Source: Treponema sp. (GTDB taxonomy: Bacteria > Spirochaetota > Spirochaetia > Treponematales > Breznakiellaceae). From it: a stretch of DNA of 64,000 nucleotides. This document shows, piece by piece, positions 30,386 through 41,174 of the stretch. The translations under genes were made by a program, and so were the position numbers. The stretch lies in the NCBI GenBank assembly GCA_009781635.1, contig WQXU01000007.1:1-64000 (forward strand), written 5' to 3'. Each line of letters begins with the position of its first letter. Within the stretch, counting starts at the first letter, position 1. The notes beneath the pieces were generated by a model. The model did not search any database. It had not been told where the DNA came from and worked only from the letters and a program-made list of their open reading frames with translations.

Positions 30386-31582
30386 ATGAGCGATAAAGTT
30401 GTCCGGACAGCCGATATTAAAACCCTGATAAAAAACAATATCAGAAGTTATTCCATGATTATCATCCTGCTGCTGATTATGATAATTTTTGCTCCGCTGA
30501 CAAACGGCAGAAACTGGAGCGAAAGAAACTTTACAAACATCTTTTTCCAGTACAGTTATGTTTTAATTCTTGCAGTCGGTATGGTCATGGTCATTATCGT
30601 GCAGGGAATTGATCTTTCTGTCGGTTCTGTCTGCGCTTTTGTCGGCGCCTTAAGCATGTTCATTTACAATACCGGCATTGGAATGCCTGCTACGCTGATA
30701 CTTTCCCTTGCAATGGGTGTAGCTGTCGGCGCTTATCAGGGTGTGTGGATTGCCTACGGAAAAATGCCGGCTTTTATAGTAACCCTGTCCGGGATGCTTT
30801 TGTTCCGCGGCCTTACATACATTATTACAAATGTAAGTCCTGTAATCCCCACAGATAACGGATACTCGCTTCTTGCCACAGGAATCCTGGATGAAGTGAT
30901 GGGGCTTGAAAAAATCGGGCCGTACTTTCCCATGTCGTTTATTATTGCATTGTCTTTACTTATTATTTTCTTTTTAACAGAGTTTTCTGCGCGCAGAAAA
31001 AAAATTGAAAATGATTTTGAAGTAATACCCCTGTCTCTTTTTATTGTAAAGCTGGTACTTGTAAGCATTATAATGCTTGGCCTTGCAGAACGTTTTGCCC
31101 GTTTCCGGGGCCTTCCCATTGTAGCAATAGTTTTGGGTATTACCGTATTTGTTTTTAATTTTATTCTGAGCAACACGGTTCTTGGACGTTATATTTACGC
31201 AGTCGGAGGCAATCCCCGTTCGGCAAAATTATCGGGAATAAACTCGGAAATGGTTACGTTTATCGTCTTCTGTTTTATGGGCGGAATAACAGGTCTTGCA
31301 GCCGTTGTCTCTACAGGTTATATGAACAGCGCCCTTCCCCAGGCCGGCAACCTTTTTGAGCTTGATACGATTGCAGCGTGTTATATCGGCGGCGTCTCGG
31401 CAGGCGGCGGAATTGGCACTGTAATTGGCGTTATTGTAGGCGGCCTTGTAATGAGCTCCATCAACAATGGCATGTTATTGATGAACCTTGGCACTCACTA
31501 CCAGCATGTCGTAAAAGCTTTAATTCTGCTTCTTGCGGTTTTCTATGATGTATACACCCGCCGCAAAACAGGACTTGGATAA
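30386..31582 (+). CDS. gguB: Sugar ABC transporter permease
   Basis: Multi-TM; GIDLSVGSVCAFVGALSMF; YAVGGNPRSAKLSGI; GTVIGVIVGGLVMSSINNGM. Confidence 0.92.
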   Translation: MSDKVVRTADIKTLIKNNIRSYSMIIILLLIMIIFAPLTNGRNWSERNFTNIFFQYSYVLILAVGMVMVIIVQGIDLSVGSVCAFVGALSMFIYNTGIGMPATLILSLAMGVAVGAYQGVWIAYGKMPAFIVTLSGMLLFRGLTYIITNVSPVIPTDNGYSLLATGILDEVMGLEKIGPYFPMSFIIALSLLIIFFLTEFSARRKKIENDFEVIPLSLFIVKLVLVSIIMLGLAERFARFRGLPIVAIVLGITVFVFNFILSNTVLGRYIYAVGGNPRSAKLSGINSEMVTFIVFCFMGGITGLAAVVSTGYMNSALPQAGNLFELDTIAACYIGGVSAGGGIGTVIGVIVGGLVMSSINNGMLLMNLGTHYQHVVKALILLLAVFYDVYTRRKTGLG

Positions 31583-31591
31583 TTTTAAAAA

Positions 31592-31620
31592 GGCAGCCTT
31601 GTTCGGGCTGCTTTTTTTTA
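31592..31620 (+). terminator. Rho-independent terminator after the sugar ABC operon
   Basis: GGCAGCC-ttgttc-GGGCTGC followed by tttttttta. Confidence 0.8.
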
Positions 31621-33825
31621 TGTAATCCGGGCTTTTACCCTTTTTGTCATTTCTTTAAAAGCCTCTCCTTCTTTCTGAACAAGGCGGATAAATTGATTAT
31701 CTTCCGGTTTTCCAAGCACTTTTTCCAGTTCCGCCTTGTTGCGGAATGTAGAAGCCTTAAATGAGTTTTGATAATCCTTTGCCCTGCTGTCATAGATTTG
31801 CTTTTCTATCCAGATACGGATTTCACATCCTGCGGCAAGATCTTCTTTAAAAGCGCAGGCATCCGCCGTTCTTTTTGGTTCTCCAAGATATGCAAGAGTT
31901 GCCCAGGCATGACGGCTTTTATCAAGGGGGTATTGTTTATCCCAGCAATCATAAACACTGTGAATCTCATCCCAGTTTTTGTACATCCCTTCGCCGGTAT
32001 TTTTGCGAAGTTCATCCACGCGGAAAGAAGGAACAATCTGTCCGCCAATGTTTACCCAGTCCTTCACTCTTTCTTCCGTATCAAGTAATTTGCATAAATC
32101 ATTAAAACCAAGTTCCGGCTGCGAATCAAAATATTCCGCAATTGTTTTTACAGCGTAATAAAGCAGCATCTGCCTGTATGAAACAATTGCTTCATGCGGC
32201 TTTATTATCACCTGTCCTCTTTTGCTGTTTTCAAAATGATGGCAGGAAATTTTCCTTGCGCCTTTGTCCGCCTCCGTGTCTTGCGGTAAACCGCAATCAC
32301 AGCCGCCTGTTTCAATGAGCAGTCCGTTAATTAAAGATATGGCGGCGATAATTTCTTCTGCTGTATCCGGCGCAAGATAATCGTATTCTATTCTCTGCAC
32401 TTTTATTTTTCTCTTATCGCGGTTTTTTGATTTCCATGTGTTACGCTCAAGCGCGTAAAGATTGTGCATCCAAAAATATGCAGGCATGACTTCCAGCCTG
32501 TTTTTATAAACATTATTATTAACAAGCGAAAACGGCAGGGGGATGTTTAGTTCCGCCGGATACTCGCCCTTTGCAATAATTACAAACGATGAGAAAACGC
32601 TTGAGTGTTTAAGGCTTACTGCAAGTCCCGGCCAGAAACCTCTTTTTGCGCGTATTTCGCCGTCATTTGCGCGGCTGTTGTGATTGCTGCCTATTGTGGC
32701 TGCCGCCGCCATGTTTGACATTCCCTGAACAAGACTGGCTATTAAAAATGAATTATTGTGGTGTTGTTCATGCACAGGAAAAATTAAGTTATTGAGTATC
32801 TCACAGCATGACACTGTGGAGTTATCTCCCAGTACAGAATGAATCAGTCTTGCCCCGTACTTTAAATTACATTTCCTGCCCATTACAAAACGCACAGCCT
32901 TGGAACCGTAAAAAACATTACATGCGTAACCCACAATGCCGTTCACCATTTCCACACCCTCGCCTATCTGCGTCGGCTCATCTTCAGATGACAGGATTGT
33001 AATGTTTTTAAGTTTGTTTGCGCCTTTAATGTATGCGCATTCTCCCACTTTTGTATCTTTTATAATGGAACAGCTCTTTATAACACAGCCGTTACCTGCA
33101 ATTCCGTAGCTGCCCCGGAATGCGCCTGTCTGTCCGTTTGCCTCACAGGTGATATTTCCGTATTGATTCTGCGTAATCTCCGCCAGTTTATCAGTCAGAT
33201 TAGTATCATCACGGTAGGCTGCCCAAAGATATGCATCTGCCGCTATCATGCTCTCAAACGGCAGAATGGATCTTCCGCCGGCTTCGTTCATAACATCGAT
33301 CCAGACCCTCACTTCTTCGTCTTCACCGTCTTTAACCGCTCCGTTGCCGAATTTTGCGTGGTTTGTTGTTTGCATTTCATTTACTTCGGAGATTATGCAG
33401 TTGTTCCCGATAATATAATGAGAAATAAAAGCGCAACTCTGTATCGCCGTGTCATCGCCAATGTCACAGGAAATAATTGTGCTGCTGCGAATACCTGCGG
33501 GTATGCAAAAATCATGATGTTTCAGTAAAACATTCTGCAGAGAGCCAATTCGTACAAGACCGTAAAAGCTGGAATCGCGGATCAGAAGCGGTTCAAAAGG
33601 ATCGCAGACTAAAAAATTATCCCAGTTTGGGCAATGGTTTCTGTTTTTTTCAAGTATTTCAATTTCTTCTGATTTTAGTTTACGCCAATCACCCGGCTTT
33701 CTGTAAAAAAACTTCTGCTGCTGCGCATTTCTGATCCAGTATTCATCTGCGCCCTGCGGAAGATATAAGGCAGGAATAAAATCATAACCGTGGCGATCCA
33801 GCGGCAGAATATTCTTTGCTTTCAT
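31618..33825 (-). CDS. DUF4954 protein, left-handed beta-helix-like
   Basis: Hexapeptide-like runs (GIRSSTIISCDIGDDTAIQSCAFISHYIIGNNCIISEVNEMQTTNHAKFGNG); matches DUF4954 layout from memory. Confidence 0.8.
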   Translation of the reverse strand: MKAKNILPLDRHGYDFIPALYLPQGADEYWIRNAQQQKFFYRKPGDWRKLKSEEIEILEKNRNHCPNWDNFLVCDPFEPLLIRDSSFYGLVRIGSLQNVLLKHHDFCIPAGIRSSTIISCDIGDDTAIQSCAFISHYIIGNNCIISEVNEMQTTNHAKFGNGAVKDGEDEEVRVWIDVMNEAGGRSILPFESMIAADAYLWAAYRDDTNLTDKLAEITQNQYGNITCEANGQTGAFRGSYGIAGNGCVIKSCSIIKDTKVGECAYIKGANKLKNITILSSEDEPTQIGEGVEMVNGIVGYACNVFYGSKAVRFVMGRKCNLKYGARLIHSVLGDNSTVSCCEILNNLIFPVHEQHHNNSFLIASLVQGMSNMAAAATIGSNHNSRANDGEIRAKRGFWPGLAVSLKHSSVFSSFVIIAKGEYPAELNIPLPFSLVNNNVYKNRLEVMPAYFWMHNLYALERNTWKSKNRDKRKIKVQRIEYDYLAPDTAEEIIAAISLINGLLIETGGCDCGLPQDTEADKGARKISCHHFENSKRGQVIIKPHEAIVSYRQMLLYYAVKTIAEYFDSQPELGFNDLCKLLDTEERVKDWVNIGGQIVPSFRVDELRKNTGEGMYKNWDEIHSVYDCWDKQYPLDKSRHAWATLAYLGEPKRTADACAFKEDLAAGCEIRIWIEKQIYDSRAKDYQNSFKASTFRNKAELEKVLGKPEDNQFIRLVQKEGEAFKEMTKRVKARIT

Positions 33826-33994
33826 GGCTTTTATTATAAAGTAAAATCAGGTGTCAGTCACTACGCAGCACGGAGATCGTAAAAATCCCCCAAAACGACA
33901 TATAGAATTGCAGAACCAGAAAACCTTCAGCACATCTCAATAATCCTCAATCACTTAAATACCTTGTCATGAATTATCCCGCCATGTTTAATAA

Positions 33995-34513
33995 CCCCAA
34001 TGGCGATGCGGAACCATTAAAATCGGCACTAACAGTAGTTTTAATTCAACTTATACACTAACCGCCGCTGATGCAGGAAAAATTATAACTGTAGTTGTTA
34101 CCTGCTCGAATAATTCCGGCGATGTTACCAGCGCTCCGTTTGGTCCTATAATTAGCACACCTGCACCCATCTTCATAACTGTTACAAATATACCAAGCAG
34201 ATACATTGCTGGAATGCCCTTTTTAGACTCCTGGGATGGCGAAAATGCTTATTCTGATGCTACAGCTATACCTGGTACAACAGCAACATTTCAAATGTTT
34301 TGGATCTGGGGCCCAAATAGGGATTATACATTTAATAATCCGGGAACTTACGATGTAGTGATAGTACTTTACGATGGTTCACGTCAGTTCGAGTACATAG
34401 CTCCTGGCGGAAACATTACAGCAGGACAAAATTCTATACCGTTTTCGGTTTTCACAATTGGACCTTTGCTCTTACAGGTTTCACAAAAAGATGAATATCG
34501 TTTTATAATGTAA
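33995..34513 (+). pseudogene. 5'-truncated remnant of a secreted Ig-like repeat protein
   Basis: In-frame but without ATG: ..KIGTNSSFNSTYTLTAADAGKIITVVVTCSNNSGDVTSAPFGPI.. continues into ORF 34214-34513; a stop at 33992-33994 precedes it. Confidence 0.6.
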
Positions 34514-34666
34514 ATTATCTTGTAACTCCGTATCCAGCAATGATATAATTGGTTTATAAATTATATATTGATTTTACATGACTGGGCGGAAGCCGCAAAT
34601 TTAAATTGAACGTCAGGATATTAAATCCTGTCTTTATAGATTATATTACACCAATAAGGATATATA

Positions 34667-36670
34667 ATGATGAAAAAATTATCACAATTTTTCATGCTTT
34701 CCATTTTAACTGCAATAATTACAATTTCATTAACAGGATGCGCCAGTTTAATGTTTGGCGTTAATATAAGAACGGATGCTAATATATCATCTGTACGGGC
34801 CGGCGGAACTATTAATTTAAGATCATCCGGACGGGATATAGTTTGGACGGTCAGTTCAACACCGGACGGCACAGGGATTGTAACAGACGGAACATTTATC
34901 AGTCAAAATGGATTGCTCACAGTATCTATTTATGAAACTGCGTTAAACCTCTATGTTATAGCAGCATCCAGAAGGGATGGTTTTTCAGATACAAGGCAAA
35001 TAAGGATTGTTACTGTAACAGGAGTGACCGTTAGTCCTGTAAATCAGGTAGTAGCGCTTGGCAGAACAGCCCAGTTCGGAGCGCAGGTCACAGGAACAAA
35101 TAATCCTGACCATGCCGTAACATGGAGAGTAGGTTCGAATGCTGCCGGTACTGGCTCTGTTATGCACGGTACTTCCATCAATGCTAATGGAACGCTGACG
35201 GTAGCTGTTAATGAACCATTAAGGACACTCTATGTTTTAGGTACATCCATTGTAGATCCATCAAAGTCCAATAGTGTTTCAGTTACTGTTGTTGTACCAA
35301 CTGTAACAAATGTGGTAGTTGGTCCTCCAAACCAGTCAATAAGAGCCGGCGGCAGACTTCAATTCCAGGCTTCTGTAATGGGAACTTATGATCCCGACCA
35401 GTCAGTAACATGGAGAGTAAGCTCAAATGCCTCAGGTACCGGAACTGTTACGCCAGGAACCAGTATCAATTCCAGCGGACTGCTTACAGTTGCCGGCAAT
35501 GAGTCTTTGCAGATTCTTTATGTCATTGCAACATCAATTTACGATCCTGCAAGATCCGGTGTTATTGCAGTATCGATAGTCATCCCGACTGTGCAGCATG
35601 TATCGGTAGGTCCTTTAAATCAAACAGTATCAGCCGGCAGCGTAATACAGTTTCGTGCATCGGTTACAGGCACAAACAATCCTGATCCTGCTGTTTTGTG
35701 GCGTGTTAGTTCAAACGCGAACGGCACAGGTGCCGTTACGGCAGGCACTGTAATTGACGGTAACGGAATACTTACAGTAGCAGCTAACGAAACGGCAAGA
35801 ACTCTCTTTATTTTTGCAACCTCTGCATTTGACCAGACAAAATCAGGCAGTGCTTTTGTAAATGTTCTTGTGCCTGCTCCTGCGCCGGAGCCTCCCGCAC
35901 CGCAGCCTGCGCCGTCTCCAAGGCCAACTCCCCCGCCGCAGCCTACTCCACGGCCGCCTGTACCAACGCCAACTCCGCCACCTGTACCGACGCCGCCACC
36001 AACGCCGACGCCGCCACCAACGCCGACGCCGCAGCCTACGCCGACTCCGCAGCCTACACCTACTCCGCCGCCACCTACACCAACGCCGCAGCCTACTCCA
36101 ACTCCGCCACCTGCGCCAACGCCGCAGCCTACTCCAACTCCGCCACCTGCGCCAACGCCGCAGCCTACACCGACGCCGCAGCCGACACCAACGCCGCCAC
36201 CTGCGCCAACGCCGCAGCCTACGCCGACTCCACAGCCTACACCGACGCCGCAGCCTACACCAACGCCGCAGCCTGTTCCTACGATAACCAGCGTAACGGT
36301 GAGTCCTTCAAGCCATACGACATTAACTAACAGAACCATTCAGTTCACTGCTTCGGTTGCCGGGACAAATAATCACAACAGTTCTGTAATATGGAGCGTA
36401 ACAGGAGCGTTTTCATCCAGGACCAGCATCAGCGCAAACGGCCTGCTTACAGTAGCGCCTAACGAATCTGCGACAACTCTGCGTGTCATAGCAACTTCTG
36501 CGGCGGATCCTTCCAAGACCGGTTCTGCAATTGTAACGATTCGTAATAACAACGAAAATCAGAATCAAAACCAGGGGAATCAAGGGAATCAAGGGAATCA
36601 AGGGAACCAAGGTAACCAGGGTAACCAAGGGAACCAGGGGAATCAAGGCAATCAAGGTCAGAACCGGTGA
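34667..36670 (+). CDS. Lipoprotein with four or more Ig-like repeats, Pro/Thr-rich linker and C-terminal GNQ repeat
   Basis: Lipobox ISLTGC; repeated V(T)[29 protein letters not shown]; (PTPQPTP)n; (GNQ)n. Confidence 0.88.
   Translation: MMKKLSQFFMLSILTAIITISLTGCASLMFGVNIRTDANISSVRAGGTINLRSSGRDIVWTVSSTPDGTGIVTDGTFISQNGLLTVSIYETALNLYVIAASRRDGFSDTRQIRIVTVTGVTVSPVNQVVALGRTAQFGAQVTGTNNPDHAVTWRVGSNAAGTGSVMHGTSINANGTLTVAVNEPLRTLYVLGTSIVDPSKSNSVSVTVVVPTVTNVVVGPPNQSIRAGGRLQFQASVMGTYDPDQSVTWRVSSNASGTGTVTPGTSINSSGLLTVAGNESLQILYVIATSIYDPARSGVIAVSIVIPTVQHVSVGPLNQTVSAGSVIQFRASVTGTNNPDPAVLWRVSSNANGTGAVTAGTVIDGNGILTVAANETARTLFIFATSAFDQTKSGSAFVNVLVPAPAPEPPAPQPAPSPRPTPPPQPTPRPPVPTPTPPPVPTPPPTPTPPPTPTPQPTPTPQPTPTPPPPTPTPQPTPTPPPAPTPQPTPTPPPAPTPQPTPTPQPTPTPPPAPTPQPTPTPQPTPTPQPTPTPQPVPTITSVTVSPSSHTTLTNRTIQFTASVAGTNNHNSSVIWSVTGAFSSRTSISANGLLTVAPNESATTLRVIATSAADPSKTGSAIVTIRNNNENQNQNQGNQGNQGNQGNQGNQGNQGNQGNQGNQGQNR
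35880..36285 (+). repeat. Low-complexity Pro-Thr-Pro coding repeat
   Basis: Iterated ccgcagcctac(a/t)cc(g/a)ac(g/t)ccg units encoding PTPQPTP. Confidence 0.9.
36565..36660 (+). repeat. 9-bp coding repeat (GGG/T AAT/C CAA) encoding GNQ
   Basis: Tandem gggaatcaa/ggtaaccaa units, about ten copies. Confidence 0.9.
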
Positions 36671-36686
36671 CCGGCTTAAACTGACA

Positions 36687-37049
36687 TCAACCTGTTTCTC
36701 TTAACATATCGCTTGCAGCGATAACATCGCATCCTGTTCTGGATATATTCGGAATGATAGTATCTCCGATTCTTTTTCTTTCTGTAATTATCACTTTTGA
36801 CAATACACGGACTATTTTTTTTACTTTGTTCTTCGGAACTTCTCCGTTTGTTCTGACTGACAGAAATGGAGTATCCGGAAAAGCTGTTTTCATCATTATC
36901 ATAAGCGAGCGGGTAGGTGCTGTCAGCCCGTCTATTAAATGCTTTACGCCTTCATTGCATTTATTACCGGAAAAAACATATTTCCCTTCTATAACATTAA
37001 TTGTTACACGGCATTCCAAATCACAGTTGATACACGTTATCTGCTTCAT
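36687..37049 (-). CDS. DUF1667 protein
   Basis: CINCDLECRVTI..GNKCNEGVKH; PVR-like SVRTNGEVPK; GCDVIAA. Confidence 0.8.
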   Translation of the reverse strand: MKQITCINCDLECRVTINVIEGKYVFSGNKCNEGVKHLIDGLTAPTRSLMIMMKTAFPDTPFLSVRTNGEVPKNKVKKIVRVLSKVIITERKRIGDTIIPNISRTGCDVIAASDMLRETG

Positions 37050-37236
37050 CTAAACTCCTTTTTACCGGAAAACCCGTTTCGCGGGAGATTATCGATTCCA
37101 AAAGCTGAAGATATATATCAAATATAATTATTTTTTTATATGCTTTGTAGTAAAATATTAATATTTATCGTATTTTATGTTTTGCTTAACAAACTGGCCG
37201 GCAGCGGAGATTGGATAACTTTTTTATACGCGTTGA

Positions 37237-38730
37237 TTAACCGCCCCAGAGTTTTACTTTTTCCATTCCTGTTACAAGCAGCACATCCGCTGTTTCCTGT
37301 TCACTTAATTTGTCAATATTGCCGCAGGATTTAAACTCATCAATGCCTTTTAAAACAGAATCGAAACGCTGTTTAGTAATTTTATTTTTAAGCGCAAAGA
37401 ACAGGCAGACAGAAAGGAGTACAAGAGGAATAATGACAAACATCCATTTAATGCCCAGTACAACATTGCTTTGCGCGTAAGCTGCCGGATCAAAGTCTGT
37501 CATTTTGGCTTTTAATTCCGAGTATCTGTTGTGATCAAAACCGAGCGCCTGAAGCCCAAAACCCATCAAAAGGACTGCAATTCCGCTTGCAAATTTGCGA
37601 AGGAATGTTGTCATTCCGGAATAAAGGCCTTCCCGGCGTTTACCGGTGCGTATTTCATCAATATCATAAACATCGGTAAGCATCGACCATGTGGAAAGAT
37701 TGCCTGCAGACGAACCAACTGCAATCAGCGCTGCAAGTATACAGAGGATTATTAAAGGAACGCCTGCATCCAGCCATATAAATACAAATGTAGAAAGTAT
37801 CCATACAGGTATACCGATATAAAGCGGAAATATTTTCCCTTTCTTTTTCGCGATGGCGCCCTGTACGGCCATTAACAGCATTGAACATACCAAAAGCGTG
37901 CCTACAATTAATTCATAATTCCTGTACTGCAGGACAACAATATCGATATAAAAAATAAACAATGCCAGAACAAGATCAACTGCTATCTGAAACGAAATAA
38001 ATATCCCAAGTAAATTTCTGTATGCGGCATTTGAAAAAACAGACAGCCAGGTTTTGATTGTTATTTTCTCAGGAGGAGGAAGATTTTTTCTCTCCCTTGT
38101 TCCCCAGAAAGTAACAAGCCAGCATCCGCCGAAAACTGCACCGAATATAAGTCCCATAATAAGATAACCGGGAATTTGCTGAGGCCCGTTTTGATCGCCT
38201 CCTGCCGATTTAATTATAATACTTGGTATGACTGCGCATATCAGCGCGGCGCCTCCGGAAAAAATCATCCTGAATGTTGTAAAACTTGTCCGCTCATTAT
38301 AATCAGATGTCATATCCGATAAAATTGCATTATAGGGAACCATTACAATACTGAATACAGTTCCAAAGAACATGTATGAAAGCGTGTAGTAAATAATTTT
38401 TGCAATTTCACTTTGAATGCCGAAGGAATAAAAAAGCATGACAAAGGATATGTAAACGGGAATTACGCCTATTAAAAAATAAATTCTTCTTCTTCCGAAT
38501 TTTGAACGGGTTCTGTCGGATATTCTTCCCATTATTGGATCTGTTATTGCATCCCAGAGCCTTCCTATAAAAATAACTATTGTAGTTGCAATAACGGGCA
38601 AGCCTTCAACTAAAACAAGAAAATTCATGAAAAGAAGGCTGAAAATCATGAATGCGCCGCCGCCGAAAATATCACCGCTTGCGTAACAAAGTTTATTAAA
38701 AAGAAGGTTTGACTTAAGTTTGCCGTTCAT
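37237..38730 (-). CDS. MFS/GPH-family sugar:cation symporter (MelB-like)
   Basis: LWDAITDPIMGRISDRTRSKFGRRRIYFLIG; MTSDYNERTSFTTFRM; multi-TM. Confidence 0.85.
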   Translation of the reverse strand: MNGKLKSNLLFNKLCYASGDIFGGGAFMIFSLLFMNFLVLVEGLPVIATTIVIFIGRLWDAITDPIMGRISDRTRSKFGRRRIYFLIGVIPVYISFVMLFYSFGIQSEIAKIIYYTLSYMFFGTVFSIVMVPYNAILSDMTSDYNERTSFTTFRMIFSGGAALICAVIPSIIIKSAGGDQNGPQQIPGYLIMGLIFGAVFGGCWLVTFWGTRERKNLPPPEKITIKTWLSVFSNAAYRNLLGIFISFQIAVDLVLALFIFYIDIVVLQYRNYELIVGTLLVCSMLLMAVQGAIAKKKGKIFPLYIGIPVWILSTFVFIWLDAGVPLIILCILAALIAVGSSAGNLSTWSMLTDVYDIDEIRTGKRREGLYSGMTTFLRKFASGIAVLLMGFGLQALGFDHNRYSELKAKMTDFDPAAYAQSNVVLGIKWMFVIIPLVLLSVCLFFALKNKITKQRFDSVLKGIDEFKSCGNIDKLSEQETADVLLVTGMEKVKLWGG

Positions 38731-38750
38731 TTTCTAAGTATATCATTAAT

Positions 38751-39974
38751 TTACCGGACATGCAAAAGCCATCTGATACCGGAGGAAAAACGAAAGCCTG
38801 CAGAAAAATCGGAAGCTAAATCAAAAGTGCGGTTATCGCTGAAGTATGACTGCCATGCCGCTTCGATATAAGGAGAGAAATCTCCGCCCGCTGATTTAAA
38901 TGAAAACGGCGCTGCAGTTATACCAACAGTGCCAAGCCAGCTTGAGCCGCCTGAATAATAACGCTGTCCGTCTTCTGCAGGCAGTGTTGCTTCGCCAAAA
39001 CTGAATACAGGGCCTGCAAAAATTCTGATTTGTTCGCTGGGCCCCCATGATAATGTTACAGGCAGACGGAAAACACCAAGAGCACCGTCATACTCCGGCC
39101 GTACTTCAACGCCGAAAACCATTTTAGTTCCAAAGGTATAAGTCTCTGCGCCAAGGCAAAGCTGGGACGAAAAACCGCGTACCAATTCGCCGCCTTTAAG
39201 AAAACCATTCCATGTTGGCGCAATTGCAGCTCCAACAAGGAGCCGTCCATTGCTGCTTTCCTCAGGCGGACGCATTACAGGTCTTTCGATCTGCGAGCTT
39301 GTCTGTCCGGATGTTTGTTCGATAGAGGGACTGGAAGATGCAGCTGCGCTTGCAACGCGATTGTTGCCGTCGATGTTAAAGGGAGTAGATTGAGGAAAGG
39401 CGCGGCCTGCTCCTGCAAAAGCCTGCGACCAGTACTGCTCATCAAGGCTGGAATATATAACTCCTGTTTTGGAACCGGCGGAAGCGGAATGAATGAAAAC
39501 ACGTTCTCCAAGGTACAGCCCGACATGGGTAATATTTCTTGTTGAATTGGTTCTGAAAAAAAGCAGGTCGCCGGGTTGAGCTCTGTCATAGGGTATTCTT
39601 GCCGTCCATGTGTAAAGGCCGGAGGCAGAACGCGGCGTTGTTACCCCAAGCGCATCCCTGAAACTAATACCAATAAAACCTGAGCAATCAAGGCCTGCCG
39701 GCGTCATCCCGCCGTAGCGGTAGGGAGTACCTAAATATTTTCTTGAAGATTCAATAACTTTCAGCCGCGCATCTATATATGCTCTGTCTTTTTCATCTGC
39801 AGATGCTGATGATCTGGGCGCAAGGGCGAATCCTCCCTCAAGAGGCGCGGCAAAGAGCCCGGAGATGCAAAAAATCATCATGACAAAAAAAAGCACTCTC
39901 ACTATTGTCATTATCGGCAGAACACCGGACATTTTTGAGTACGACGGTTTTTTCGCTTGCTGCTGCTGTTTCAT
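38751..39974 (-). CDS. NlpC/P60 cell-wall hydrolase with C-terminal beta-rich domain
   Basis: YLGTPYRYGGMTPAGLDCSGFIGISFRDALGV; QPGDLLFFRTN; ITHVGLYLGERVFIHSAS. Confidence 0.88.
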   Translation of the reverse strand: MKQQQQAKKPSYSKMSGVLPIMTIVRVLFFVMMIFCISGLFAAPLEGGFALAPRSSASADEKDRAYIDARLKVIESSRKYLGTPYRYGGMTPAGLDCSGFIGISFRDALGVTTPRSASGLYTWTARIPYDRAQPGDLLFFRTNSTRNITHVGLYLGERVFIHSASAGSKTGVIYSSLDEQYWSQAFAGAGRAFPQSTPFNIDGNNRVASAAASSSPSIEQTSGQTSSQIERPVMRPPEESSNGRLLVGAAIAPTWNGFLKGGELVRGFSSQLCLGAETYTFGTKMVFGVEVRPEYDGALGVFRLPVTLSWGPSEQIRIFAGPVFSFGEATLPAEDGQRYYSGGSSWLGTVGITAAPFSFKSAGGDFSPYIEAAWQSYFSDNRTFDLASDFSAGFRFSSGIRWLLHVR

Positions 39975-39981
39975 GACGAGC

Positions 39982-40740
39982 TTAAAAATCAATGTCTTGC
40001 TTTGGTCTTTTATCCAGCGCCTGTTTAAGCGCATCCATGTTTAACCCGGTTCCGACGCCGCCCGGCTGCAGTTCTTCTGCGCTTATTTCAAGTTCAAAAG
40101 GACGGCGCCCTACATGTTCACTGTAATGGGCATCCGATGAAGTTATTAACGGATATTTTAAAGTGTTTAAAGGCAAACTGCTGAATGTATCAAAGGGCGG
40201 AATGCGGACACATTCCATTGCAGCCCAGGGGCCGTCTACCACAATCCCAAGCTGACTTGTCATTGAGAAAGCAGTTCTGTCCACATGAGCGGGGATTACA
40301 ATACCGCCGTACTCGGATACCTTCCCGCCGATATTATCAATGGAAATTGCAAGCGGATTTATAAGGTAATACTCAACTTCGCCTTCAATATTATCATCTT
40401 CATCTACATAAACCTGATCCCCTGTTTTTTCGGGGTTATTTAAAAACGGCGTAAGTATCGAATAGGCATATTCGTTAAAGGCCATGCAGTTTTCAAGATT
40501 TCCGAAAAGACAAAGCATGTGCACTTCTTCGCTTGTAGTAGCTTCCATTCCAAAGATTGGAATGATGCCGTATAACGGACTGAGTTTTGCAAAGGCAGTG
40601 CAGTTAAGGCTGGAATTGTGATCTGTAAGCGCCATTAATTTAAGGCCTCTGGCCGCTCCCAGCTCAAGCAGGCGCCTTGGAGAAAGTTCCAGAGAACCGC
40701 AGGGAGAAAGACAGGAGTGATTATGAAAATCTGCGAGCAT
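39982..40740 (-). CDS. PHP-domain metal-dependent phosphoesterase
   Basis: MLADFHNHSCLSPCGSLELSPRRL; LMALTDHNSSLN; IPAHVDRTAF; SSDAHYSEHVG. Confidence 0.88.
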   Translation of the reverse strand: MLADFHNHSCLSPCGSLELSPRRLLELGAARGLKLMALTDHNSSLNCTAFAKLSPLYGIIPIFGMEATTSEEVHMLCLFGNLENCMAFNEYAYSILTPFLNNPEKTGDQVYVDEDDNIEGEVEYYLINPLAISIDNIGGKVSEYGGIVIPAHVDRTAFSMTSQLGIVVDGPWAAMECVRIPPFDTFSSLPLNTLKYPLITSSDAHYSEHVGRRPFELEISAEELQPGGVGTGLNMDALKQALDKRPKQDIDF

Positions 40741-40808
40741 TCAATACCTCAAAATCTAAAAACCCTGCCCCGGAAGACAAATAAAAAAATGCCGGCATAG
40801 GGCAAAGC

Positions 40809-41138
40809 TTAATTCAACAGCCCCCACAACTTGCCGGAAACAGTAAATTGATTTTCCTTTGTGCGGATAACAGCGATACTTTCATCTTTTGCCGCTTCAA
40901 GCATGTCATCCGGAAGAGGACGCGAGTTGCAGATAATGATTACCGAAATATTTACAAGCGAAGCGACTGCCACGGTATTTTTATGAGCCTGAATTGTAAT
41001 CAATGCGCCGCCGTCCTTGGCATATGCCATCACATCGGAAAGAAGATCCGACGTATAAGCTCCCGTCACTTCGACATCATCAAATTGAGTCTGACAAATT
41101 TCCGCGCCCAGAACAGCCGCCACTTCACTAATTTTCAA
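40809..41138 (-). CDS. DRTGG-domain protein
   Basis: VTGAYTSDLLSDVMAYAKDGGALITIQAHKNTVAVASLVNISVIIICNSRPLPDDMLEAAKDESIAVIRT. Confidence 0.75.
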   Translation of the reverse strand: MKISEVAAVLGAEICQTQFDDVEVTGAYTSDLLSDVMAYAKDGGALITIQAHKNTVAVASLVNISVIIICNSRPLPDDMLEAAKDESIAVIRTKENQFTVSGKLWGLLN

Positions 41139-41174
41139 ACTTCCCCCCCAGTGTCATGTAATATTCAGATGACA

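Noticed and set aside
35620-36339. 239-aa minus-strand ORF rich in GVGVGCG and an Arg/Leu-rich plus-frame ORF at 35862-36287
   Set aside because: Shadow frames of the Pro-Thr coding repeat; composition is dictated by the repeat.
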